In this document: in pieces, positions 44,849-53,620 of the stretch
How positions within the stretch are numbered: position 1 is the stretch's first letter
How the letters are laid out: each line of letters begins with the position of its first letter
Source: Paratractidigestivibacter sp963605405
Lineage (GTDB): Bacteria > Actinomycetota > Coriobacteriia > Coriobacteriales > Atopobiaceae
Length of the DNA: 64,000 nt
Assembly: GCA_963605405.1 (NCBI GenBank)
Contig: CAVCUP010000001.1
Location: 62,001 to 126,000 of the forward strand
Direction of reading: 5' to 3'
Notes under the pieces: generated by a model
Seen by the model: only the letters and a program-made list of their open reading frames with translations
Databases searched by the model: none
What the model was told of the DNA's origin: nothing
Made by a program: the position numbers and the translations under genes

Positions 44849-45346
44849 CTACCAAGGGACGTTGTTGGTCGTGTTGCGCGAGCCCGAGTTCTCGTCGAGC
44901 GTCTGGCGCACACGGGTAACCGAGCCGGTGAGGCTCTTGAGGTTCTCCTCGAGGTGCGCGAGCACCGTGTCGGCGTACTCCTCGGCGTTGTATCGGGTAT
45001 CCCGCTCGTACTGGGAGGCCTGGTCGCGGATGGCGTCGGCCTGCTGCTGGGCGAGACGGACGACCTCCTGGTCGCCGGCGAGGATCATGGCCTGCTGCTG
45101 TGCATCGGCGATGATGGAGCTCGCCTGCTGCTGAGCGCGGTCGAGGGTCTCCTGCTCCTCCTTGACGATTCTGCGAGCGTCGGTGAACTCCTGCGGGAAG
45201 ACGCGGCGAATCTCGTCGAGGATCTCGTAGACCTCCTGGGCGTCGACGATCTTCTTCTGTCCGCCGCCGCCGAAGGGCGACTTGGCCTCGCTCACGAGCT
45301 GCTCAAGCTCCTCGACAAGCGTCTCGATTTCCTCTCCCGGCTGCAT
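44849..45346 (-). CDS. DivIVA/SepIVA-like coiled-coil protein
   Basis: A 165-residue protein. After a glycine patch (FGGGGQKK) it has a DivIVA-like head (VDAQEVYEILDEIRRVFPQEF) and then long Gln/Ala-rich coiled coil (EEQETLDRAQQQASSIIADAQQQAM and similar; I quote parts only) to about residue 140. In mycobacteria the coiled-coil septum protein SepIVA occupies this position between coaD and the DUF177-rpmF pair, so a septal or cell-envelope role is likely. The reading is by synteny and coiled-coil pattern; sequence identity to SepIVA was not measured. Confidence 0.7.
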   Translation of the reverse strand: MQPGEEIETLVEELEQLVSEAKSPFGGGGQKKIVDAQEVYEILDEIRRVFPQEFTDARRIVKEEQETLDRAQQQASSIIADAQQQAMILAGDQEVVRLAQQQADAIRDQASQYERDTRYNAEEYADTVLAHLEENLKSLTGSVTRVRQTLDENSGSRNTTNNVPW

Positions 45347-45453
45347 GCGGGCTCCTTTCGAACATGCGCGGGCCGAAGGATTGGCGAAGGCCGCGGGCGC
45401 ATTGCAGGCATTCTAAACTGGCTTATGTTACCAGATTGGGCAAGAAGGGCCGA

Positions 45454-45978
45454 TCAGGCCAGCTCGGCGAAGCGGCCCCTCAATCGAACGTTCACGTTGG
45501 GGGGCACGAGAGTCTCGACGCTCGAGCCCATCTGGGAGATCTCCCGCACGATCGACGAGCTCACGTAGCCGTACTCGGGGCTCGACATGACGAAGACGCT
45601 CTCGAGCTCGGGGGCCAGGTGGCTGTTGAGGTCGGCCTGCTGGAGCTCGTACTCGAAGTCCGTCATCGCTCGCAGACCCTTGACCACGGCAGAGGCCCCC
45701 TCCTCGCGGCAGAAACTAACGAGGAGCCCGGAGAAGGGCTTGACCTCGACGTCGTCGACGCCCTCGGCCGCGAGCGCCTCGACGATCATGTCCACGCGCT
45801 CGGGCAGCGAGAAAACAGGGCCGCAGCCGCGCTTGTTCGCCGAGGCGGCGACGGCCACCGTGACCTTGGGGAAGAGCCTTCTCGCGCGCATGATCACATC
45901 GAGGTGCCCGAGGGTCACCGGGTCGAACGTGCCCGGGACGACGACGTGCTTGACCTGCTCTTTGTTCAAATCGGACAT
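45454..45978 (-). CDS. coaD: Phosphopantetheine adenylyltransferase
   Basis: A 174-residue nucleotidyltransferase with the HxGH-type loop PGTFDPVTLGHLDVI (residues about 15-29), GLRAMTDFEYELQ and YGYVSSSIVREI, all standard for CoaD. It makes dephospho-CoA from 4'-phosphopantetheine and ATP, fourth step of CoA synthesis. The N-terminus is about ten residues longer than usual, but ribosome site aaggggacatacc supports the ATG at 45978. rsmD lies just upstream, a near-universal pair. Confidence 0.95.
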   Translation of the reverse strand: MSDLNKEQVKHVVVPGTFDPVTLGHLDVIMRARRLFPKVTVAVAASANKRGCGPVFSLPERVDMIVEALAAEGVDDVEVKPFSGLLVSFCREEGASAVVKGLRAMTDFEYELQQADLNSHLAPELESVFVMSSPEYGYVSSSIVREISQMGSSVETLVPPNVNVRLRGRFAELA

Positions 45979-46020
45979 GGTATGTCCCCTTCTTTGGGCG
46001 GTTATGGCCCTTCGCGGTTG

Positions 46021-46668
46021 TTACTCAGCGCCGGCATCCTCGCGCCGCGTATCGACGGCATCCTCGGCTTCCTCGGCTCCCTCGGAACCCGGGCCGCCCC
46101 AGACCATGAGGTCGACGGCCGTCGCGCCCTGCGTCTTCGACTTGACGAGGGAGAGACCGTCTCCGGAGATGCCGGGCGCCTTGCTCGAGCGCTCGTAGAC
46201 CACGACGGCCGCAGGCTCGAGCTGGCCGCTGGCCGCGAGCGCCTCCACGAGCGCCGCGACCTTCTGCGCCTCCACGGCATAGGGCGGGTCGAGGAACACG
46301 ACGCCGAAGGGGCCTCCGGGAACACGCCCCTGCTCGGCGAGGGCCAGCGCGTCCCCGGAGACGGCGCGCCACTCGCCCGGCGCCGCATGCAGCGAGTTTC
46401 TCGCCGTCCGCCCGATGCGGGCGACGGCGCGCCGGTCGAGGTCGATGAAGGTGGCGCGCGAGGCGCCCCTGCTCACGAGCTCGAAGCCCATGGCGCCGGA
46501 ACCCGCATAGGCGTCGAGCACCGAGACCCCCTCGAGATCGAGCCCGCGCGCCGAGAGGATCATCGAGGCGAAGCGCTCGCGGTTCCTGTCGGTCGTGGGA
46601 CGCGTGGTCCCCTTGCCCTCGGGGGCCTCGATAGCGAGGCCCTTCCACTTGCCGCCGACGATTCTCAT
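46021..46668 (-). CDS. rsmD: 16S rRNA (guanine-N2) methyltransferase RsmD
   Basis: Start ATG 46668 overlaps the recG stop (ATGA), so translation is coupled. The 215-residue protein begins MRIVGGKWKG, has the SAM loop LDAYAGSGAMGFE (51-63) and the catalytic DPPY (127-130). It methylates G966 of 16S rRNA. The tail from about 185 is acidic and variable. The pairing rsmD-coaD and recG-rsmD are both conserved, which supports the call. Confidence 0.94.
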   Translation of the reverse strand: MRIVGGKWKGLAIEAPEGKGTTRPTTDRNRERFASMILSARGLDLEGVSVLDAYAGSGAMGFELVSRGASRATFIDLDRRAVARIGRTARNSLHAAPGEWRAVSGDALALAEQGRVPGGPFGVVFLDPPYAVEAQKVAALVEALAASGQLEPAAVVVYERSSKAPGISGDGLSLVKSKTQGATAVDLMVWGGPGSEGAEEAEDAVDTRREDAGAE

Positions 46669-48824
46669 GCTCGCTCCAGTTCTTCGAAGTAGACGTCGTA
46701 GCGCTCGCGCACCTCGAGCGCGAGGAGCCGGTGGGCGGCAGAGGCGAGCGCGGGGTCCGCGGCCGCGATCGCGCGCGCGTCCTCGTGCGCCCATTCCACG
46801 AGATCGGCGTCGGCCTCGAGGTCGCATACCTTGAGCGTCACGCCGCCGGACTGCCTGTACCCCAGCACCTCGCCCTCGTGACGGAGCCTGAGGTCGAGCT
46901 CGGCCAGGGCAAGGCCGTCGCTCGTGGACTCGAGCGCGGACAAGCGCTCGCGGGCCGGGGTGTTCTTCTTCGCGGCGCAGCTCAGGTAGACGATGCCGGC
47001 CGCGTCGCCTCTTCCCACGCGGCCTCGGAGCTGATGCAGAGTGGCCAGGCCGAAGCGGTCAGCGTCCAACACGACCATGGCCGTGGCGTTCGGCACGTCG
47101 ACGCCCACCTCCACCACCGTGGTCGAGACGAGCACCTGCGTGGCGCCGCTGCGGAAGCGCTCCATCGCGCCGTCCTTCTCCTCGGCGCGCATCCGGCCGG
47201 TAAGGATGTCGCACTCGACGCCGGGCAGGATGCTCTTGCGAAGCCAATCCAGGGTCGAGACGGCCGAGCGGAGCTTGTCCGAGGAGGAGACGACGGCGTC
47301 AGGGACATCCTCGAGGCCGGAGCCGTCGTCGGCGTCGTCCACCAAAGGACAGATCACGTATGCCTGGTGCCCCGCCGAGAGCGCGTCGCGCATGGCCCCC
47401 CACGCGAGGTCGAGGTTATCCGGCGTGACGACCTTGGTCGTTATCCCGGCGCCCGCCCGCGGCCTGCGTGATATGCGCGAGAGATCGACGTCTCCGTAGG
47501 CGGAAAGCGCGAGCGTGCGCGGAATCGGCGTGGCGCTCATGGCGAGAAGGTCCGCGCCCGGGCCCTTGGAACGCAGCGCCGCCCTCTGGTTCACGCCGAA
47601 GCGGTGCTGCTCGTCGATGACCACGAGCGAGAGTCTCCGGAACTCGAGCTTGTCGGAGAGAAGCGCCGTCGTTCCGAAGAGCACGCACGCCTCGCCGGAC
47701 GAGCACGCCGCCTCGGCCTCGGCGCGAGCGTCCCCTCTCACGGAGCCCGTCACGAGCCGCCAGCCGATGCCCGCGGCGTCGAGCAGTGGCCCGAGCTTCT
47801 CCGCGTATTGACGCGCGAGCACCGAGGTCGGGGCCATCATCGCGGCCTGTGTCCCGGTGTCCGCGCACGCGGCCAGCGCGACGGCGGCCACGGCAGTCTT
47901 GCCCGTGCCGACGTCGCCGAGAAGAAGGCGGTTCATCACGCGCGGCGCCGCCATGTCGGCGAGGATCTCGTCGGCGGCGGAGCGCTGCTCTTCGGTGAGG
48001 GTAAAGGGCATCGCGGCGAGAAGCGCGTCCATGTGCGGGCCGAGGACCTCATGCTCGACGGGGCACGAGCCCGAAAGCTCGATCTCTCTGCGCGTGAGGA
48101 GCGTGAGCTGAAGGCAGAGCAGCTCGTCGTAGGCGAGCCTTCTCCTCGCGAGCCCGGCGGCGGCGACGCTCGAGGGGAAATGCACCTCGCGGAAGGCGCG
48201 CCCGAGGGTCATGAGGCCGCGGCGCGCGGCGAGGCCCGCGGGCAGGAAGTCGCACACGTCGCCCATGTCCAGCAGCGCCGTGCTCACGATCCTTCGCATC
48301 CACGCCACCGTCAGCCCCTCGCCCACGCCATGCACGGGCAGCACGCGCGCGTACGTGTCGGCGCCGCCGGCGCCCACAACCTCATGGAACGGGGCCTTCA
48401 TCTGCTTGAAACCGTAGCCGAAGGTCACCTTGCCGGAAAGCGCGACGACGTCCCCCTTGTGGACCTGCTCGGCGATCCAGGGCTGTCGGAAGAACGTCGC
48501 CTCCATCACGCCCGTCTCGTCCACGACCATGATGTTCACGATCTGCATGCCGGGCCGCGGGAACTTGAGCTCGACCTTGTCTACCGTGCCCATCACGGTG
48601 ACCTCGCTGCCGACGTCCGCGAAGCCGATCTTCGTCACGCGGGAGAAGTCGAGGTAACGGCGAGGCACATGGGTGAGGAGGTCCCGGACACGGCCCACGC
48701 CTAAACGCCGCAGCGCCGAGGCCCGCTCGCCCTTGGCGTAGCGGAGCCTGTCTACGGAATCGGAGAGGGCGCAGGTACGTTGCGCCCTCTCCGAAGCGAT
48801 GGCTATGCTGGGACGCCCGGTCAC
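46665..48824 (-). CDS. recG: ATP-dependent DNA helicase RecG
   Basis: A 719-residue superfamily 2 helicase. The N-terminal wedge domain (OB fold with VTVMGTVDKVELKFPRPG) is followed by the helicase core: Walker A GDVGTGKT, VVIDEQHRFGV (DEQH box), TPIPRTLAL and QLRGRVGRGD. It reverses stalled forks and branch-migrates junctions. The start is a GTG at 48824, 27 bases after the fakA stop, with no strong ribosome site, so a start a few codons inside is possible. rsmD follows with a four-base overlap. Confidence 0.95.
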   Translation of the reverse strand: MTGRPSIAIASERAQRTCALSDSVDRLRYAKGERASALRRLGVGRVRDLLTHVPRRYLDFSRVTKIGFADVGSEVTVMGTVDKVELKFPRPGMQIVNIMVVDETGVMEATFFRQPWIAEQVHKGDVVALSGKVTFGYGFKQMKAPFHEVVGAGGADTYARVLPVHGVGEGLTVAWMRRIVSTALLDMGDVCDFLPAGLAARRGLMTLGRAFREVHFPSSVAAAGLARRRLAYDELLCLQLTLLTRREIELSGSCPVEHEVLGPHMDALLAAMPFTLTEEQRSAADEILADMAAPRVMNRLLLGDVGTGKTAVAAVALAACADTGTQAAMMAPTSVLARQYAEKLGPLLDAAGIGWRLVTGSVRGDARAEAEAACSSGEACVLFGTTALLSDKLEFRRLSLVVIDEQHRFGVNQRAALRSKGPGADLLAMSATPIPRTLALSAYGDVDLSRISRRPRAGAGITTKVVTPDNLDLAWGAMRDALSAGHQAYVICPLVDDADDGSGLEDVPDAVVSSSDKLRSAVSTLDWLRKSILPGVECDILTGRMRAEEKDGAMERFRSGATQVLVSTTVVEVGVDVPNATAMVVLDADRFGLATLHQLRGRVGRGDAAGIVYLSCAAKKNTPARERLSALESTSDGLALAELDLRLRHEGEVLGYRQSGGVTLKVCDLEADADLVEWAHEDARAIAAADPALASAAHRLLALEVRERYDVYFEELERA

Positions 48825-48851
48825 CTTCGGCGCGTTGCTGAGGCGGTCCGG

Positions 48852-50519
48852 CTACTCGATGGCGAAGACCACCGGGTAGAGCGGCTGCTCGCCGCGGTGG
48901 GCGTCGACCTCGAGGTCGGGCTGCGCCTCCTCGATGGCGGCGAGAAGGTCCTGGAAGGCCTCGTCGTCCATGTCGGAGCCGGCGAGGATGGTGAGCGAGT
49001 CGCCCTCCTCCTCGTCCTGCATCTTGTTGATCAGGTCGAGCGTGACCTGCTTGACGTCGTCGCCGACGATATCGATGGAGTCGTCCTGGATGCCCATGAC
49101 GTCGCCATCGTGGATGGGGGTGCCGTCGGAGGCGGAGGAGTCGCGCACCGCGCGGGTGACCTCGCCGCCGCGGACCTCGGTGATGGCCTCCCCCATCGCC
49201 TCGACGTTCTCCTCGAGGGAGGCCTCGGGATCGGCCGCGAACATGGCGGAGAAGCCCTGGAGCACGGTCCTGGTCGGGACGACGGCCACCTCACAGCTCT
49301 CGCAGGCGGCAGCGGCGGCCTCGGAGGCCATGCGGATATTGCTGTTGTTGGGGAGAACCACGACCGCATCGGCGCAGGCGGCCTCGACAGCGGCCAGGAT
49401 ATCGGCGGTGGAGGGGTTCATGGTCTGCCCGCCGGAGACGACGACGTCGACGCCGAGGGACTTCAGGATGGACTCCTGACCGGAGCCGGCGGCCACGGCG
49501 ACGTAGCCCAGCGCCTTGCGCGGCGCCTTCTCGGCGGCCTTCTTGTCCTCGGCGATCTTTGCGGTGCGGTCGGCGGCCTCGAGGTCCATGTTGTGGATGA
49601 AGACCTCAAAGATCTGGCCGTAGCCGAGCATGTACTCGAGCACGCGGTTCGGCTCGTTGGAGTGCACATGGACCTTGTAGTCGGGGTAGGAGCCCACGAC
49701 GAGCTCGCAGTCGCCGAGGGTGGCCAGGAAGGTGAGGGCCTCGTCGGGGTCGAACTCCTTCTCGGCGTGGAAGAGGAACTCGTTGCAGTAACGGAACTCG
49801 GAGCCCTCCCAGTCGTCGTTGAGCTCGATCTGGACCTTGGAGGAGACGCCGGCCTTGGCGCCCGACGCGGAGACGGTGGGGTCGAAGTCAGAGAGCTCGC
49901 CGGCCTTGCCCTCGACCGCGTTGACGAAGGCCTCGAAGAAGGTCGCGAAGCCGTAGGCGCCGGAGTCGACGACGCCGTTCTCCTTAAGCACAGGGAGAAG
50001 GTCCGGGGTACGGGCCACGGACTCATAGGCCTCGACCACGAGGGCATCGAGCATCTCGGTCGTGGAGATCTTGGACTTCTCGAGCTTGTCCGCGCGGGCC
50101 GAGATGTCGCGCAGGACGGTGAGGATGGTGCCCTCGACCGGCTTGCGGACCGCCTTGAAGGCGACCTTCACGCCGCGGCGCCACGCGCGGGCGATGTCGG
50201 CGCAGGTGGGCTCGTCCTGGTTCTTGGCCTCGCAGAGGCCCTCGGCCAGGCCGCGCAGGATCTGGGAGGTGATGACGCCGGAGTTGCCGCGAGCGCCCAT
50301 GAGGGAGCCGTGGGTGATGGCCTTGGCGATGTCCTCCATGGAGGCGTCCGCGGGGAGTGCCTGCACCTCCTTGACGACGGTGCCCAGGGTAAGGGACATG
50401 TTCGTGCCCGTGTCGCCGTCGGGGACGGGGAAGACGTTGAGCTTGTTGACGTCCTCGGCCTTGTCGGCGAGGGCCTTTGCGGCCACGGGGAAGCAGGTGC
50501 GGATGACGTTCGCGATCAT
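48852..50519 (-). CDS. fakA: DAK2-domain fatty acid kinase (FakA-like)
   Basis: A 555-residue protein. The DAK2/DhaL domain at the N-terminus has VFPVPDGDTGTNMS (30-42) with the magnesium aspartates and HGSLMGARGNSGVI. A middle domain (about 200-330) and a C-terminal domain with VVVSGGQTMNPSTADIL and LPNNSNI follow, as in FakA (YloV). FakA phosphorylates fatty acids bound to a FakB (DegV) partner so they enter phospholipids via PlsX/PlsY products; no degV gene is in this window. The asp23-fakA-recG order is conserved in Gram-positives. Confidence 0.93.
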   Translation of the reverse strand: MIANVIRTCFPVAAKALADKAEDVNKLNVFPVPDGDTGTNMSLTLGTVVKEVQALPADASMEDIAKAITHGSLMGARGNSGVITSQILRGLAEGLCEAKNQDEPTCADIARAWRRGVKVAFKAVRKPVEGTILTVLRDISARADKLEKSKISTTEMLDALVVEAYESVARTPDLLPVLKENGVVDSGAYGFATFFEAFVNAVEGKAGELSDFDPTVSASGAKAGVSSKVQIELNDDWEGSEFRYCNEFLFHAEKEFDPDEALTFLATLGDCELVVGSYPDYKVHVHSNEPNRVLEYMLGYGQIFEVFIHNMDLEAADRTAKIAEDKKAAEKAPRKALGYVAVAAGSGQESILKSLGVDVVVSGGQTMNPSTADILAAVEAACADAVVVLPNNSNIRMASEAAAAACESCEVAVVPTRTVLQGFSAMFAADPEASLEENVEAMGEAITEVRGGEVTRAVRDSSASDGTPIHDGDVMGIQDDSIDIVGDDVKQVTLDLINKMQDEEEGDSLTILAGSDMDDEAFQDLLAAIEEAQPDLEVDAHRGEQPLYPVVFAIE

Positions 50520-50568
50520 CTTTGGGAAACCTCGGTTCGTTGATTAGGTCGGACTCGGCTCGCGTCCC

Positions 50569-50916
50569 TTAGCGGGCGATACGAAGGCCCTCGATGTGGA
50601 CCTTGACCTCCACGCCCTCGAGCTCGGCGATCTGCTTCAGAATGAAGCGGACGGAGCTCGTGAGGTTGTTCACGACGGAGGACATGTTCACGCCCTGCTC
50701 GACGACCACGTGGAGATCGAGCCTGACGGAGCCGTCGGCGCACGAGACGTCGATGCCCTTGCGCAGGCGGTAAGAAGGAAGCAGGCGGACGACGCCGGTC
50801 TGGCCGTCGATCTCGGCCATGCCCACGACGCCGTAACACTCGAGGGCGGCGTAGCCGGCAAGGTCAGCGATGACGTCGTTGGAAACCTTGAGCGTTCCCG
50901 GAATAGCACCAGACAT
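50569..50916 (-). CDS. Asp23/Gls24-family envelope protein
   Basis: A 115-residue protein with the Asp23 signature: VIADLAGYAALECYGVVGM at the start and VNMSSVVNNLTSSVRF later. Asp23 proteins are membrane-near, cell-envelope stress proteins of unclear mechanism. It lies 49 bases before fakA, the usual neighbour. The ATG at 50916 is supported by gagaggagacctc. Family certain, function not. Confidence 0.92.
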   Translation of the reverse strand: MSGAIPGTLKVSNDVIADLAGYAALECYGVVGMAEIDGQTGVVRLLPSYRLRKGIDVSCADGSVRLDLHVVVEQGVNMSSVVNNLTSSVRFILKQIAELEGVEVKVHIEGLRIAR

Positions 50917-51003
50917 GAGGTCTCCTCTCGCGGAAGTGCTCCGTGGATAGTTGGGGTGTTTACACAGTCGCTTTAGTATAACCCAGCCGCGACCGGTTCA
51001 TGA

Positions 51004-51032
51004 AAAAGGGAGGTCGCTTACGCGGCCTCCCC
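51004..51032 (-). terminator. rpmB terminator
   Basis: GGGAGGTCGC (51009-51018) pairs with GCGGCCTCCC (51023-51032) with one wobble; the minus-strand tail has five T (51004-51008). It lies 21 bases after the rpmB stop, so asp23 needs its own promoter or readthrough. Confidence 0.88.
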
Positions 51033-51053
51033 TACAAGCAAGAGATTGGCAGA

Positions 51054-51242
51054 CTAGCTGCGGGCGATCTTGCCGGACTTAAGGCAACGGGTGCAGACGT
51101 TGGCCTTGCGCTTGTGGCCGTCGACGACGACGGTGACACGCTGGATGTTCGGCTTGAACGTACGGTTGACGACGCGGTGGGAGTGGCTGATGGTGTGACC
51201 AGCAACCGGGTGCTTACCGCAGAACTCACAAACCTTCGACAT
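51054..51242 (-). CDS. rpmB: 50S ribosomal protein L28
   Basis: A 62-residue protein starting MSKVCEFCGKHPVAGHT at ATG 51242 after the ribosome site gaggaggtctaacc. Cys5, Cys8 and a later CTRC pair give the zinc-containing form. It has the typical SHSHRVVNRTFKPNIQRV. It is the first gene of the long housekeeping string. Confidence 0.97.
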   Translation of the reverse strand: MSKVCEFCGKHPVAGHTISHSHRVVNRTFKPNIQRVTVVVDGHKRKANVCTRCLKSGKIARS

Positions 51243-51301
51243 GGTTAGACCTCCTCGGGGGCGCGGCGCATGGCTGCGCCCGCATTTCACAAAGCCGTAT
51301 G

Positions 51302-51329
51302 AATATATCACAGGCATAAGGGCCTGCAA
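51302..51329 (-). promoter_or_regulatory. Predicted rpmB promoter
   Basis: Minus strand -35 TTGCAG (51329-51324) and -10 TATATT (51307-51302) are 16 bases apart, with a TGA just before the -10 giving a TGn extended box. It is 60 bases before the rpmB start. Confidence 0.6.
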
Positions 51330-51487
51330 GCGAGAAACACTGGTGGGGTTGTGCGGTTTTTGTCACGGCAATCGGAGCAGGTGTCGTGGTTTGGTGCGTT
51401 TGTCGTGTTGCTCGGCTTGCGATTGTAGCGCGCCGCCGCCTGCCTGCGGCGTTTCTCCATAAGATAAGGCCCCGAAGCGCGCCGCCG

Positions 51488-51525
51488 AGGACCGCCGCGC
51501 TATCGCTGGAGTACCGCCGCGCTAT
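51488..51525. repeat. 22-bp tandem duplication over the TPK stop codon
   Basis: ACCGCCGCGCTATCGC occurs at 51488-51503 and again at 51510-51525. The second copy includes the stop codon of the HAD-TPK gene; the first lies just outside. It looks like a small recent duplication of the gene end. Confidence 0.6.
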
Positions 51526-52907
51526 CGCAGAAGCACCGCCACGACCGCACCGGAGCGGCAGGCCACATAGGCGTCCGGCTCGCAGACGACGTTCGAGATG
51601 CCGAGGTCGCCGAGAAGCTCCATCGGCTTGTCGTCGAGCGGCCAGCGCACGCCGGACTCGTCTACGCGCGTGCCCGGCGCCACCGCCACGCAGCTCATCG
51701 TGCGCCCCCGCGCCTCAGGCCCGAGGTCCCAGCGCGCCTGCCCGTCCGGGCGAAGGACGCGCAGCTCGAAGTCGTCCTCGACCATGCGCGCGCTCACCGC
51801 CGGAGCCTGCGAGAGGAGCCCGACCACGGCGAGGAAGTGGTCGGGCCTGCCGCCCGCGGCGCAGGTGAGGGTAAGCGCGAGCGCGCGGCCGCGGCGAGCG
51901 GCCTCATGCGCCGCGCAGTCGAGCCCGAGCGCCAGGTCGGTCGCGTACTTCTCGGCGGGGAACCGGATATCGGTGCGGGCATGGGCCCGGGCCCAGGCGG
52001 CGGCCCCGGGACTCACGGAGTCCGAGTCCCCCACGAAGACGTCGGGCGCCGCCTCGGCGGCGAGAAGCGCCTCGGCCCCTCGGTCCACGGCGATCACGTA
52101 GTCGGCCCGCCTCGCCAAGGCCGAGACGAGCTCGGGCGAGCTCGCGTCCGGCGAGCCGTCCACCACGAGCACCTCGAGCGGCCTTCTGCTGCGCACATCG
52201 GCGCTTCTCTGCCCGGAGGCGGGACGCTCGTAGTCGCGCAGCAGCGCCAGCGAGAGCTCGGCGAAGCCATGGGCATAGATGTCGCAGTAGGGGCGGACGT
52301 CCTCCTCGCGGCGGCCGTCATGGTCGTTCATGAGGCCCACGACGGAGAAGCCCGCCTTATGCGCCGTCTGGACCCCGAAGGGGGCGTCCTCGAAGACCCA
52401 GACGCCGGCGCGCGTCTCCTCGTCCGAGGGGTCGAGCCCCAGGCGCCGCGCGGCCTCGAGGTAGACGTCGGGGAACTCCTTGTCCCGCCCTCCCACGTCC
52501 TCGGTGCTCACGAGGTCGGAGAAGTAGCCCATAAGCCCATGGGCCTCGAGGGCGCAGGCGAGCTCGCGCACGGGCGTGGAGCTCGCGACGGCCATGGGCA
52601 CGCCGGCTCGGGCGAGCTCGTCGAGGAAGGAGCGGGCACCCGGCATCACGGGCACCTCTCGCCTATAGCAGTCGCGGACGTGGGCGCAGACTTCCTCGTA
52701 GACCTCATCTGCCGAGGCCCCGAAGCCCCGCTCGTCATGGACGATGCGACACATGTCGATGAGCGCGAGCGACTCCACGCGCTCGAAGAAGCCGTCGGGC
52801 ATCTTCTCCCCGTAGCGCCCGAAGGTCCAGGCCGTCGCGCTCGCCCACATGCCCATCGAGTCGATGAGCGTGCCGTCGCAGTCGAAGATCGCGCCCTTGA
52901 TGTCCAT
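51522..52907 (-). CDS. HAD phosphatase-thiamine pyrophosphokinase fusion
   Basis: Start ATG 52907 (MDIKGAIFDCDGTLID) after gggaggcgcgg; 461 residues in one open frame. Residues 1-225 are a HAD hydrolase of the beta-phosphoglucomutase/Gph type: DCDGT (Asp9, Asp11), VASSTPVREL and EDAPFGVQTAHKAG. Residues about 243-461 are a thiamine pyrophosphokinase: GDSDSV, FPAEKYATDLALGLD and GGRPDHFLAVVGLL correspond to the usual GDFDS, D/EKxxTD and GGRxDH motifs. A phosphatase that frees thiamine from TMP next to a kinase that makes TPP would be sensible, but the HAD substrate is not shown. Linker 226-242 is charged. No thi genes lie nearby. A 22-bp duplication covers its stop. Confidence 0.88.
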   Translation of the reverse strand: MDIKGAIFDCDGTLIDSMGMWASATAWTFGRYGEKMPDGFFERVESLALIDMCRIVHDERGFGASADEVYEEVCAHVRDCYRREVPVMPGARSFLDELARAGVPMAVASSTPVRELACALEAHGLMGYFSDLVSTEDVGGRDKEFPDVYLEAARRLGLDPSDEETRAGVWVFEDAPFGVQTAHKAGFSVVGLMNDHDGRREEDVRPYCDIYAHGFAELSLALLRDYERPASGQRSADVRSRRPLEVLVVDGSPDASSPELVSALARRADYVIAVDRGAEALLAAEAAPDVFVGDSDSVSPGAAAWARAHARTDIRFPAEKYATDLALGLDCAAHEAARRGRALALTLTCAAGGRPDHFLAVVGLLSQAPAVSARMVEDDFELRVLRPDGQARWDLGPEARGRTMSCVAVAPGTRVDESGVRWPLDDKPMELLGDLGISNVVCEPDAYVACRSGAVVAVLLR

Positions 52908-53080
52908 ACCCCGCGCCTCCCCATCGGGGCCTGGGCCCCGCCGTGTCTCCGGGGCCCAGGCCCCGGCGCATGCCGTGTGTCGTGTGTGCGACATATTATC
53001 AGCGCATGCGTGGGCGGGCGCCAATTCGGGTAGAGTAGCCCATGCAAAAACCGAGTAAAGCAGGGAAGGTACCACAGGCT

Positions 53081-53317
53081 ATGGCACGTTACGACTACAA
53101 ATGCACGAGCTGCGAGACCGTCTTCGAGGTCGAGCACCCCATGAGCGAGCGCCCCGAGGTCAAGTGCCCCGGGTGCGGCGCGGACGCCGAGCGCGTCTTC
53201 GGCACGAACGGCATCGTCTTCAAGGGCTCGGGCTTCTACAACACCGACCAGCGCGGCGGCGGAAGCTGCACCGAGGCCACGAGCGGCGGCGCCTGCGAGG
53301 GCTGCCCCAACGCGTAG
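53081..53317 (+). CDS. FmdB-type zinc ribbon protein
   Basis: The 78-residue product starts at ATG 53081 (MARYDYKC) with gggaagg upstream; an in-frame ATG at 53042 adds an unlikely leader. Cysteine pairs CTSC and CPGC form the FmdB zinc ribbon, followed by GTNGIVFKGSGFYNTD, the family stretch, and a Cys/Gly-rich end CTEATSGGACEGCPNA. FmdB-like proteins are small, of unclear regulatory or folding role. It is divergent from the HAD-TPK gene and followed by a strong terminator. Confidence 0.9.
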   Translation: MARYDYKCTSCETVFEVEHPMSERPEVKCPGCGADAERVFGTNGIVFKGSGFYNTDQRGGGSCTEATSGGACEGCPNA

Positions 53318-53393
53318 CCGAGCCGGGGCCGACGCGCCGGGGCCGCGAAACATGCGCGCGGAAGGCCCCGGAGATGCCGATCGTTTGTGCGCA

Positions 53394-53449
53394 AGAAGAA
53401 CCCCCGAGCCCGGCTGCGGAGCCGTAGGCGCAGGGGTTCCTCTTTTTTT
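53394..53449 (+). terminator. Terminator of the FmdB-like gene
   Basis: GAACCCC (53398-53404) pairs with GGGGTTC (53433-53439) with inner GC pairs, then TCTTTTTTT follows (to 53449). It lies about 80 bases after the stop. Confidence 0.85.
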
Positions 53450-53564
53450 GGGAGCGCCTCTCGCCGACGCCCGAAGCGACGGCGTCTCCGCGGCGCTCAG
53501 AGGCACAGACGCCATCGAGGGATGTTTGTTCCGGGGCGCCTCTTTCCCGCTCGGACTGAGCGAA

Positions 53565-53599
53565 GGGCGGCCGCCCCGCGCGATGCGAGGCGGCCGCCC
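53565..53599 (-). terminator. Probable aspS terminator
   Basis: A perfect 11-bp stem, GGGCGGCCGCC (53565-53575) with GGCGGCCGCCC (53589-53599), 21 bases after the aspS stop. The minus-strand tail TTCGCTCAG is poor in T. Confidence 0.7.
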
Positions 53600-53620
53600 G
53601 TATCGGCACTAAGCCAAACG

